Source: Segatella oris (GTDB lineage Bacteria; Bacteroidota; Bacteroidia; Bacteroidales; Bacteroidaceae). Taken from it: 64,000 nucleotides of DNA. Shown piece after piece: positions 53,488-60,428 of the stretch. Under the pieces are notes generated by a model that worked only from the letters and a program-made list of their open reading frames with translations, searched no databases and was not told where the DNA came from. The position numbers and the translations under genes were made by a program. Every line of letters begins with the position of its first letter. The first letter of the stretch is position 1. The stretch is from contig NZ_LR134384.1 of NCBI RefSeq assembly GCF_900637655.1, forward strand, positions 744,001 to 808,000, given 5' to 3'.

Positions 53488-54153
53488 TTACAGTATATAC
53501 CGTTTTAATCTGTTGTTTTTTAATTCCCCGGTCTTTGGTTTTAGAATAAACCTGCCTTGTTCACTGATATGGTAGGTGCATTTTCCCCAAAACGTAGTCT
53601 CCAATTCATCAGTATAAAAGTTGATTAGTGTGATATTTTTGTTATTATCTATATAAAAATAACGTTCTGAGGATTCGTAAAGTCGGTATACAAAATAGTA
53701 ACATATCAGATAGTCTATGACTCTTTGTTTGGCGTCCAATGTAGCAAAAGCAATATAGTTAACGGGGGCGAACATTTCATCTCCCTTTTTACTTTGGTAT
53801 TTGGAACCACTCTTGTATATGTTGAGCGTGTATTTTTTAGTAGAATACATCGTCTTGCAGTAGTAGGCAGAATCCACGAGATAGTCAGTGGCTGTTGATT
53901 TCTTACGTGGTAATACGCCTAACGTCTGTTGAGGCATAGTTGAAAGCGATTCAAAATACCGATCATTTGAAAGGAATGTAATCCAATAAATGGAATCAAT
54001 AGTGTTATTCTCCCATTTCTGTGGGAAGGCGTGTTTCGTAAAATCGACCAGACAAGTATCTGTATCACCAGCTTTTGTTGGTGAGTTTATCGTCTGACAG
54101 CATGCAGACATACAGATAAATGTGATTACGATGAAAGATAATAAAAACTTCAT
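53488..54153 (-). CDS. Secreted protein next to the M15-like effector, candidate immunity protein
   Basis: 221 residues with a signal peptide that ends in a lipobox-like CMSAC (Cys about 18-19). The chain includes PQKWENNTIDSIYWITFLSN, YSTKKYTLNIYKSGSKYQS and VNYIAFATLDAKQRVIDYLI, and is beta-rich. It overlaps the stop of the peptidase-like toxin frame by four bases (ATGA), the usual toxin-immunity spacing. A periplasmic location fits an effector that attacks peptidoglycan. No family is recognised. Confidence 0.65.
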   Translation of the reverse strand: MKFLLSFIVITFICMSACCQTINSPTKAGDTDTCLVDFTKHAFPQKWENNTIDSIYWITFLSNDRYFESLSTMPQQTLGVLPRKKSTATDYLVDSAYYCKTMYSTKKYTLNIYKSGSKYQSKKGDEMFAPVNYIAFATLDAKQRVIDYLICYYFVYRLYESSERYFYIDNNKNITLINFYTDELETTFWGKCTYHISEQGRFILKPKTGELKNNRLKRYIL

Positions 54154-54839
54154 AGCTTCTTAACCGTTACTTTACTTATATCAAAATCTCCTGCGTGCAA
54201 ATGAGTCTCGTGACCTGAAGCAAATTTTGTGCCCGCTAATTTTGGAAACCAAGACTCTTTGCCCCGGAATATTTTTGTAAAATGAAAATGTATGAAAGCA
54301 TTCACTTTCCTTTGCTCATCTTTAAATGATGAGCAGTATTCTGTGTCTGCACTATCTCCATTGGGATGACTTAGGCTAGGGTAACTTGTTGCATCTGCAA
54401 AACACATACCCGTACATTTCATAGGTTTCCCAAACTCTGCAAGTGCGCCAATGAACCCTGCCATCGTATCAGGATTACAATATCTTCGCTGTGTACTACT
54501 AAATGTAAATAGGATTGTAATTCCCCCATTTTTTATAGACAATCCATCAGGCATCCTCGCTAATTCAACCATCCCAGTAGATGCTGGATAACTTTTAATG
54601 CCATAGTGAGTTCCTTTGACATATATTCTTTGATCCTTATCTATATAAGCTTCCTGTGCATTTCCACCCTTTGGATAAGTATAAGCGACTTTTAGGTCCT
54701 TAGGTATTGCCTGTTCTGTTTTGCCATTTCCTCTCTTCCTTACTTTTCTTATTGACAGGATACATACATCTATTTTTGTTTTTTCATTCTCTGCCGTTTG
54801 CCCTTCATTCTTTCCATCGTTGTCATTCTTTTCTTCTAC
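54150..54839 (-). pseudogene. M15/LAS-like zinc peptidase toxin part, in the -1 frame of the DUF4280 gene
   Basis: About 229 codons open from 54839 to the stop at 54150, but no good start: the frame begins inside the end of the DUF4280 gene. It reads VEEKNDNDGKNEGQTAENEK (linker), IPKDLKVAYTYPKGGNAQEA, DKDQRIYVKGTHYGIKSYPA, then a domain with SHPNGDSADTEY and GHETHLHAGDF. His-x6-Asp followed by HxH is the zinc-site pattern of LAS/M15 peptidases (MepA, VanY), which cut peptidoglycan peptides. The first ATG (54572) lies inside the domain. It is best read as the C-terminal half of the DUF4280 protein. Confidence 0.72.
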
Positions 54840-55360
54840 TTTTTATGGTATACATACTTGTATTTATCCTCATATCCTTTCTGTATCGCTTTCGGAATAT
54901 GTTTTTCTATTCTTCCATCCCAATAGATATGATAGGTCACGATACTAGGTTCATCTACAGCCAGCGGATTGATGTCATTTCGCAGTGCCATTGCAGATTT
55001 CATTACTTGTCGCTCGCTGGGAATGGGTATTTGTCCAGAGGTTTGGAAACTGATACAATCTGTACAGCCCATGACACATGTCCCCTTGCTTGTCCCCAGT
55101 AATGGAGATGAGCCGTTGATGGAAACACCGTCATACGCCCCCGCCCAACTGACAAAGGCTGGGACACATGGCTTAGGCGGCCACGACTTTTTACACATCG
55201 TGAAGCCTGCACCTTCAAAAACATTGCCTAATGTCTTGTCTGTAGCTGCCAGCTTGCCATTCATGCAAATGGCCTGATTGTCTGTCACCTTCAGAAAGCC
55301 AGGTGTGGAGCCGAACTTGCATTGGCATATTGCCCTGTTTACAATATATTCATCTTTCAT
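54836..55360 (-). CDS. DUF4280 PAAR-like spike-tip protein (N-terminal half of a split effector)
   Basis: 174 residues. DUF4280 is the PAAR-like tip of Bacteroidetes and other T6SS effectors. Conserved Cys positions are present: ICQCKFGSTPGFLKV, ICMNGKLAATD, FTMCKKSWPPKPCVPAF, GTCVMGCTDCISFQTSGQIP. A short tail (about 125-174: YHIYWDGRIEKHIPKAIQKG) ends KYVYHKK followed by TAG. The sequence at the end is CAT AAA AAG TAG; a -1 step on AAAAAG enters the peptidase frame without a stop. It overlaps the 248-residue gene by four bases. Confidence 0.85.
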   Translation of the reverse strand: MKDEYIVNRAICQCKFGSTPGFLKVTDNQAICMNGKLAATDKTLGNVFEGAGFTMCKKSWPPKPCVPAFVSWAGAYDGVSINGSSPLLGTSKGTCVMGCTDCISFQTSGQIPIPSERQVMKSAMALRNDINPLAVDEPSIVTYHIYWDGRIEKHIPKAIQKGYEDKYKYVYHKK

Positions 55361-56103
55361 TCCGTCCCCTCCATTCGCTTGAGTTCTAATCTTCTTGTGT
55401 AAAATCCTTTGTCTTCTATTTCAACCTCCAACATCAACTGTATATGATTAAACATTCCTTTCTCAATCTTATGCACATACGCCTTACCTTTATGGGATAG
55501 AATCTTTCTGTCTGTCTTGATTTCTGGAATCGTCAACAGCATCTCTTCCTCTTCTTCTTTTACTATCGCCAAGTGAAAAGAGATAATATCTCCTACAAAT
55601 GGAAAATCAACTAATCGATACTCATACCTTGTAATATCTAAGCCTATCGTTACTAACTGATAAATGTTACTCAGTGAAATGAGCCGCAAGAGTTTCTTCT
55701 CATCCCCTAATCTTTCTATACACCTTTCAACATACTGAACAATCAACGGGGTTTGCTCATAGTAATCCATTATTCGCTGACCTTCTTTGACATATCGTTC
55801 TCGCATCCCATTGGCATTTACAACTTCTTTCAATAGTCCCAAATGGTCTAGGCGAATGGTCTGGGGATAGAGTGCTTTGCCGAGCCAAGACATTACAAAG
55901 TCGAAATCCCCAGGTGGTTTGCCATTAATGCTGTCATTCCCAATATTAGTAATAGTAATATCAAAAGGATGTTTATATTCCACATTGATATTTTTCTCAT
56001 AAGATGATTTATGTCCATTTGGAAAAACCATTTCTGAGAAGAAATAATAGTAACCTTTTTGTATAACCATATCAACATTTTTACTATCCTTGTATGATGA
56101 CAC
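55357..56103 (-). CDS. Protein of unknown function between the lipase and the spike tip
   Basis: 248 residues, no signal peptide, mixed alpha/beta: DMVIQKGYYYFFSEMVFPNG, FDITITNIGNDSINGKPPGD, PLIVQYVERCIERLGDEKKL, and a beta-rich end (HIQLMLEVEIEDKGFYTRRL). No family is recognised. It overlaps the lipase gene by 20 bases and the DUF4280 gene by four, so all three are translated together. A cytoplasmic protein in this place is a good candidate for an effector-loading adaptor or chaperone. An alternative is a protective partner for the lipase inside the cell. Confidence 0.7.
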   Translation of the reverse strand: MSSYKDSKNVDMVIQKGYYYFFSEMVFPNGHKSSYEKNINVEYKHPFDITITNIGNDSINGKPPGDFDFVMSWLGKALYPQTIRLDHLGLLKEVVNANGMRERYVKEGQRIMDYYEQTPLIVQYVERCIERLGDEKKLLRLISLSNIYQLVTIGLDITRYEYRLVDFPFVGDIISFHLAIVKEEEEEMLLTIPEIKTDRKILSHKGKAYVHKIEKGMFNHIQLMLEVEIEDKGFYTRRLELKRMEGTE

Positions 56104-57574
56104 GTCTTCCTGTACTCGTTGCAGGGTTAGAAATAGAATCTTCTGCAGATAAGTGCAGAAAACACCTTCTTATCGATTTTAGGAGTTTGTCAGTCCAGCG
56201 TCCATAAGTAAAATCTATTCCCATCTTATACTCCTTACCTCTCTCATCCACCCAATCTTTAACGTTTATCCTATAGATTTTTCGTGATGCAAAAAATTCA
56301 CCCATCAAAAATCTTGCAACATGTATCAATTCTTTATCCTCAGGAGGTATCTCTTGATACTTCTTCGTTCCATCCGTCACTCTAAAATCAAGATCATTGT
56401 CCACGGCTACTTGATGCATAATTTTCAATGGTATTCGAGCATAATGATTCTTGACATTACGGCAGGGAGCATCTAAACTCATTGGCTTTTTTATATAGTA
56501 TTCTATAGCTTTATTATAATCAGAAACTGATATCCACTGTCTATCCCGTAAATCTGTTAAAGATATATAGCCTCTGAAATCTTTACTATCTTTATCATGA
56601 ATAGTCTTTTGCGAAGGGAATTTGCTTCCCATATACAAGATTTCTTTCTCTGCATCTGCATACCCACCACCAATGTCACTATGGGCTCCCGGTAATGCAT
56701 ATTCAATACACTTCTTCTCCTTTTCATATGCTGAACTAACTGTTGTCAAAGGGAAATAGCATCGATAATCATCTGCTGCAACCAAATGAACAACCATTGA
56801 TACATTTTGAGGAATATATAAACTTTCGTCTTTACTACTATCATATAGAACCCTTGTTTTATGGGACGCCACCGTATCAAACAAGCCTAAAAAATTAATA
56901 TAATATTCAATTTCATTAGCTCTATTTATATTGCAAGATTTTAGTTTTTTTGACAAGAGGTTATTCTTTACAAAAATCTTTCTTGCAAAAATACGACTTT
57001 CTGTTGCTCCGCGGCTAAATCCGAAAACATCAAACGTGATACTTTTAATAATTTTCTTGTTCATATTATTATATATGGACAACACCTTATCCTCAATTAC
57101 TTTGAAAGCTCTATCTACTTTCGCATCAATGCCAGTATCTCCCATTCCAAGTCCTTCTCCAATCACAACACTATCGCCTTTCCCCGATGACGATAGTCCT
57201 TCTTCCTCATCAAAATAGCGACTACCTCCTACGGGAGCTTCCGTTCCCGGTCCTTCTATATAAACCTTTTCTTGATATGGGATACTCGTATCATACATTT
57301 CCCACAATATAGCAACATTAGAACACCCACTTTTATAGCTATCATAACCTTTAGATGGTTTATATTTCTTCTGCCCCTTTTTATCCATATACGCTTCATA
57401 ACCCTTTTTGAACTGTTCCTTTGCTCTTTGGTTGAAGTACACATTATATTTATTGTTACCTGTTCCATCAAAAAACACACCGATGGTAATATCTATGGAA
57501 TCATTGGGCCTTTTATTAGGATTCTTATCGGGAAGTTCAATGCCACACTTCCTATTTGTATATATTTCTTTCAT
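56084..57574 (-). CDS. Tle1-like T6SS phospholipase effector (DUF2235 family)
   Basis: 496 residues, no signal peptide. The DUF2235/Tle1 opening is DITIGVFFDGTGNNKYN (about 29-45). The nucleophile elbow is FDVFGFSRGATESR, a GxSxG motif with Ser at 187. Further triad candidates are Asp in FLGLFDTVAS (233) and His in ALPGAHSDIGGGY (298). Tle1 enzymes hydrolyse membrane phospholipids of rival bacteria after T6SS delivery. It lacks the long C-terminal extension of Pseudomonas Tle1. A DUF2931 lipoprotein gene precedes it by one base, which fits a lipase-immunity pair; an adaptor-like gene and a spike-tip gene follow with overlaps. Confidence 0.85.
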   Translation of the reverse strand: MKEIYTNRKCGIELPDKNPNKRPNDSIDITIGVFFDGTGNNKYNVYFNQRAKEQFKKGYEAYMDKKGQKKYKPSKGYDSYKSGCSNVAILWEMYDTSIPYQEKVYIEGPGTEAPVGGSRYFDEEEGLSSSGKGDSVVIGEGLGMGDTGIDAKVDRAFKVIEDKVLSIYNNMNKKIIKSITFDVFGFSRGATESRIFARKIFVKNNLLSKKLKSCNINRANEIEYYINFLGLFDTVASHKTRVLYDSSKDESLYIPQNVSMVVHLVAADDYRCYFPLTTVSSAYEKEKKCIEYALPGAHSDIGGGYADAEKEILYMGSKFPSQKTIHDKDSKDFRGYISLTDLRDRQWISVSDYNKAIEYYIKKPMSLDAPCRNVKNHYARIPLKIMHQVAVDNDLDFRVTDGTKKYQEIPPEDKELIHVARFLMGEFFASRKIYRINVKDWVDERGKEYKMGIDFTYGRWTDKLLKSIRRCFLHLSAEDSISNPATSTGRRVIIQG

Positions 57575-57575
57575 A

Positions 57576-58703
57576 CTATGCTCCTATATATTTCCGAACC
57601 TCTTCGCCTTCATAATTCCAATAGAATAAGTGGTCGTCATCTTTTTCATTCTCAGGTGTAACCTTAAAAACATCTATTTGACAATTCTTTAAATAATACT
57701 TATTGTCTCCCACTTGCAAATAGATATCAAACCGATTATTATATTTGCTTACTTTTACCATAAATTTCCCTCTTACATTCGCTGTCTTATGGCTAAAGCC
57801 TTTGGAGAACATGTCCAACACTTCTTGCTCGTCAAAGAAAAACTCGCCCGTATAAGTTGTATCTGCAACATTCCATTTCAAATAGAGTTGCTTGGGGCGA
57901 GACTGTTCTCCTACTTTTACACCATCGCAAGCATAATTGAACTCTCCATTTATGAAGTGTTTAGCAAAATGAAAACTATCTATCTTGCAGAGATTATCTT
58001 CAAATTCGAATTCAATATCATAATTAAAGCGTTCCTGATACTTGCTCCAAAGTTCATAAGGAACACCATTTTCCTTGAGATTGACAACCTGTTCCTTATT
58101 CAGATTTCCTTTGCAATAGTCTTCAACAGTGCTATCAACGAGAAGTGCGTCTTTGGCAAAATCGCCAAGCGACATATCTATAGCATCTGATTGCAAAGTA
58201 TCACACACCAAACTATATCTTGCAATGCCATTCAAATATAACCATATTTTCCCTCCCGGAAGCAAAGTGACAAGGAAACAAGAGTAGTTTTCATGCTTTT
58301 GTTCATTTTCATACCCCTCTTGGAATAAACTAAGAATTCTTGCCTGAAGTTTTTCAGAAAAGGCTATGTCTGCCTTGTAAAATTTACGTTCTGTATATGA
58401 TAGCCACAAAACTTCTAAACGATTAGGCATAGCAAGCCCCTCACCATCCAAGTCTGCGAAACTTACTTCACCTTTACTTATTCCTATCCCTGCATTGGCA
58501 AAAGAACTCATAATGGGATACTTCTGCCCTTGGCCAAACCCCACAAAGCCATATTTCACTTCTACCGGATAATTGCGGGGCGCTGTGACATTGGCAACCC
58601 ATGGAAATGTTGTTCTTGTGCTCATATCTTGTTTGTTATTACAGGCTATAGCCATCACACACAATGTGGCAGCTAAAAGTCCTACTAATAGATGTCTCTT
58701 CAT
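57576..58703 (-). CDS. DUF2931 lipoprotein paired with the Tle1-like lipase
   Basis: 375 residues, paralogue of the protein at 48070-49224. Lipobox VMAIAC (Cys about 21). Family landmarks: NVTAPRNYPVEVKYGFVGFG, VLWLSYTERKFYKADIAF, LVTLLPGGKIWLYLNG, FFFDEQEVLDMF and KVSKYNNRFDIYLQVGDNKY. It lies one base after the vgrG remnant and one base before the lipase gene. A periplasmic lipoprotein next to a lipase effector is the standard Tle-Tli pattern, so immunity is the first hypothesis; the paralogue without a lipase argues that it might instead serve VgrG. Confidence 0.8.
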   Translation of the reverse strand: MKRHLLVGLLAATLCVMAIACNNKQDMSTRTTFPWVANVTAPRNYPVEVKYGFVGFGQGQKYPIMSSFANAGIGISKGEVSFADLDGEGLAMPNRLEVLWLSYTERKFYKADIAFSEKLQARILSLFQEGYENEQKHENYSCFLVTLLPGGKIWLYLNGIARYSLVCDTLQSDAIDMSLGDFAKDALLVDSTVEDYCKGNLNKEQVVNLKENGVPYELWSKYQERFNYDIEFEFEDNLCKIDSFHFAKHFINGEFNYACDGVKVGEQSRPKQLYLKWNVADTTYTGEFFFDEQEVLDMFSKGFSHKTANVRGKFMVKVSKYNNRFDIYLQVGDNKYYLKNCQIDVFKVTPENEKDDDHLFYWNYEGEEVRKYIGA

Positions 58704-58704
58704 T

Positions 58705-59100
58705 CTATCCTTTTGCTATATCTACTTTATCACTGCTCTTGATGTACATTTTATCCTGTGCAGCGATGATCATTCGCTTATCTGACTCTATATTGGTTTC
58801 ACCTAAAGAATGAATATCCACGCTCTTCTCTGAAGTAACCCGTAGGCTGCCTTTCGTTTCACGCTTTTCATCACCACCAATGCTAATTATGTTATTTTTA
58901 GAAATAGAGACCGTCGAGTTTTGGTTCACCATTAAACTACTATTACCTTCAACATTAACACTTGCTTCTTCTCCTATCTGCATATTAAAGTTTTTCCCCA
59001 CGTTTACATTCATATTCTCCGTCTGCCAGTTCATCTGCACCTGCACACGTCCGTGACCAAACTTGCCGCCCAATTCCAGTGTTGCTCTGAATGAACCCAT
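58705..59100 (-). pseudogene. tssD-vgrG deletion fusion (131 codons)
   Basis: The frame is a three-part scar. Residues 1-12 (MGSFRATLELGG) are the N-terminus of a TssD tube protein. Residues 13-27 (KFGHGRVQVQMNWQ) match the start of the VgrG OB-fold. From residue 28 (TENMNVNVGKNFNMQIGEEA) it matches the VgrG needle up to the end (DKMYIKSSDKVDIAKG). The rest of tssD and about nine-tenths of vgrG are missing. Still open, preceded by the leader repeat, and expected to be expressed; it cannot form a tube or a spike. It may carry the downstream genes on an intact transcript. Confidence 0.85.
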
Positions 59101-59284
59101 AATTAAAACTTTTTTAATTGTTGTTGATAATGTTACCGGAGGTCTTTCATGATACTGTCATCAAGTTGGCGTGAAAACAAAATAGAGAAAACCTCAACAA
59201 CTTCTTGAAGTCTCCTCTGTCGGCTGAAAGACAGTCTTGCTCTGGGGTAGAAGAGGAAGAATTGCAGTCTGTTGTCTTTGAAAG

Positions 59285-59315
59285 CAAATGTAGAAAAATG
59301 GAATCTAAAGTCAAA
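59285..59315 (-). promoter_or_regulatory. Cargo operon promoter, copy 2
   Basis: TTTG (59312-59315), 19-base spacer and TACATTTG (59285-59292) on the minus strand; same spacing as copy 1 with a changed -7 inner pair. Confidence 0.82.
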
Positions 59316-59408
59316 GGAATACAGATTAAAAGACTTGCAGATTATGGATATTTAACGGTTCTTTCCTGTCTGCTGGCTTTCATCATTCAGACTGTCTTGC
59401 AATCTCAT

Positions 59409-59473
59409 TCATATTACCTCGCAAAGTGACTCATTTTACCGTGTGATTAGAGTCACTTTACCAGGTGATATGA
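59409..59473. promoter_or_regulatory. Inverted repeat upstream of the cargo promoter, copy 2
   Basis: Arms 59409-59430 and 59452-59473, diverged from copy 1 at a few positions (CTCGC against CCTGG in the middle of the arms) but with TCATAT and AAAGTGAC ends kept. Confidence 0.65.
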
Positions 59474-59563
59474 GGCATATTACAAGGCTATAAGAAGAGA
59501 TTTGTTATCTGTTTGATACTCAGGATTTTATTGGCTAATATAAATAAATCATTCAAACTCACG

Positions 59564-59983
59564 TTACATATTATCTTTGATGATGCTAAAATATTTTTCA
59601 TCTACATCCTCAAAAATCTCCTTTCCTTCTAACATATAAGCACTCATCAGTGCATCTTTCGCCTTTTCCATATTTCCAAGTTCATAGAACGACTGACCTA
59701 ATCCAAGCCAAACATATCCATATTCGACTGCATCAGGACATAGTAAGGCTTCATTATAATAGGAGTTTGCCGACGAATAGTCTTCAAGGTTAAAACAGCA
59801 ATCCCCTAAAGCCGTATAGACATGCAATGCTATTTCCCAGTCCGTCTTAGGAAAAGGGAGTAAAACTAAGGCACGTTTATAATGCTTCAGTGCAGACTTT
59901 AAAAACTCATTTTCAGATGCATTGTCTCCTTGTTCCATTTCATGCATGATGGAATCGTAAAGTTCTACGGATAGTTCATTCAT
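59564..59983 (-). CDS. TPR-repeat protein, candidate immunity protein (second)
   Basis: 139 residues from ATG 59983 (MNELSVELYDSIMHEMEQ); an upstream in-frame extension is hydrophobic by chance and overlaps the previous gene. Helical repeats of the tetratricopeptide type: LKSALKHYKRALVLLPFPKT, VYTALGDCCFNLEDYSSANS, GYVWLGLGQSFYELGNMEKA. It overlaps the preceding TPR gene by eight bases and shares its PxPKxxW element, so the two arose by tandem duplication. Soluble helical repeat proteins behind Hint-type toxins are a known immunity form. Confidence 0.7.
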   Translation of the reverse strand: MNELSVELYDSIMHEMEQGDNASENEFLKSALKHYKRALVLLPFPKTDWEIALHVYTALGDCCFNLEDYSSANSYYNEALLCPDAVEYGYVWLGLGQSFYELGNMEKAKDALMSAYMLEGKEIFEDVDEKYFSIIKDNM

Positions 59984-60419
59984 TGTATATAAACTTTTCG
60001 GGATGTAGATAAAAATCCATATATTTAGAAGGCTCATTATCGAAATAACGCATTCCAGCTACTTGGACTACATTTTTGAAATCTTCAAAGGCTCCTTGAT
60101 AATCTTTTATTTCAAATTTATATTTACCGATATAGTGAGCTAATTCCTCATCACTTTGATGAAGATTATTGTTAATATAAATCATTCGATTAAGCCATTT
60201 CTTGACATTATCTAAATCTAACATTTTAAAACTATCGTCTACAGCATACTTTGCTGTATTGTAAGCCTCATTCCAATTATTTTTAGGTTCTGGATACATT
60301 GACCACGCCTGCTCATGAAGTTTTAGGCAAGCATAAAATTCTTTCCTCTTAGACTTATCATAAGCACATTCTGATAAGCCATCGATTTGTGCCTGAATAT
60401 TATAATCCAATATTGCCAT
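59976..60419 (-). CDS. TPR-like helical repeat protein, candidate immunity protein (first)
   Basis: 147 residues, cytoplasmic, all-helical: YACLKLHEQAWSMYPEPKNN, WNEAYNTAKYAVDDSFKMLD, EELAHYIGKYKFEIKDYQGA, FEDFKNVVQVAGMRYF. Shares the YPEPKNNW/LPFPKTDW element with the next gene. It begins nine bases after the stop of the GH-E nuclease toxin, the usual place for its immunity protein; a cytoplasmic location fits a DNA- or RNA-cutting toxin. Confidence 0.72.
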   Translation of the reverse strand: MAILDYNIQAQIDGLSECAYDKSKRKEFYACLKLHEQAWSMYPEPKNNWNEAYNTAKYAVDDSFKMLDLDNVKKWLNRMIYINNNLHQSDEELAHYIGKYKFEIKDYQGAFEDFKNVVQVAGMRYFDNEPSKYMDFYLHPEKFIYNE

Positions 60420-60428
60420 TTTTTGATT

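Larger units (their letters stand above)
59101..59530 (-). repeat. T6SS cargo leader repeat (family C), copy 2
   Basis: Direct repeat of 52302-52720, here lying directly in front of the tssD start codon. Contains the conserved promoter (59285-59315) and the upstream inverted repeat (59409-59473). It follows the TPR genes of the upstream cargo operon. Confidence 0.88.
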
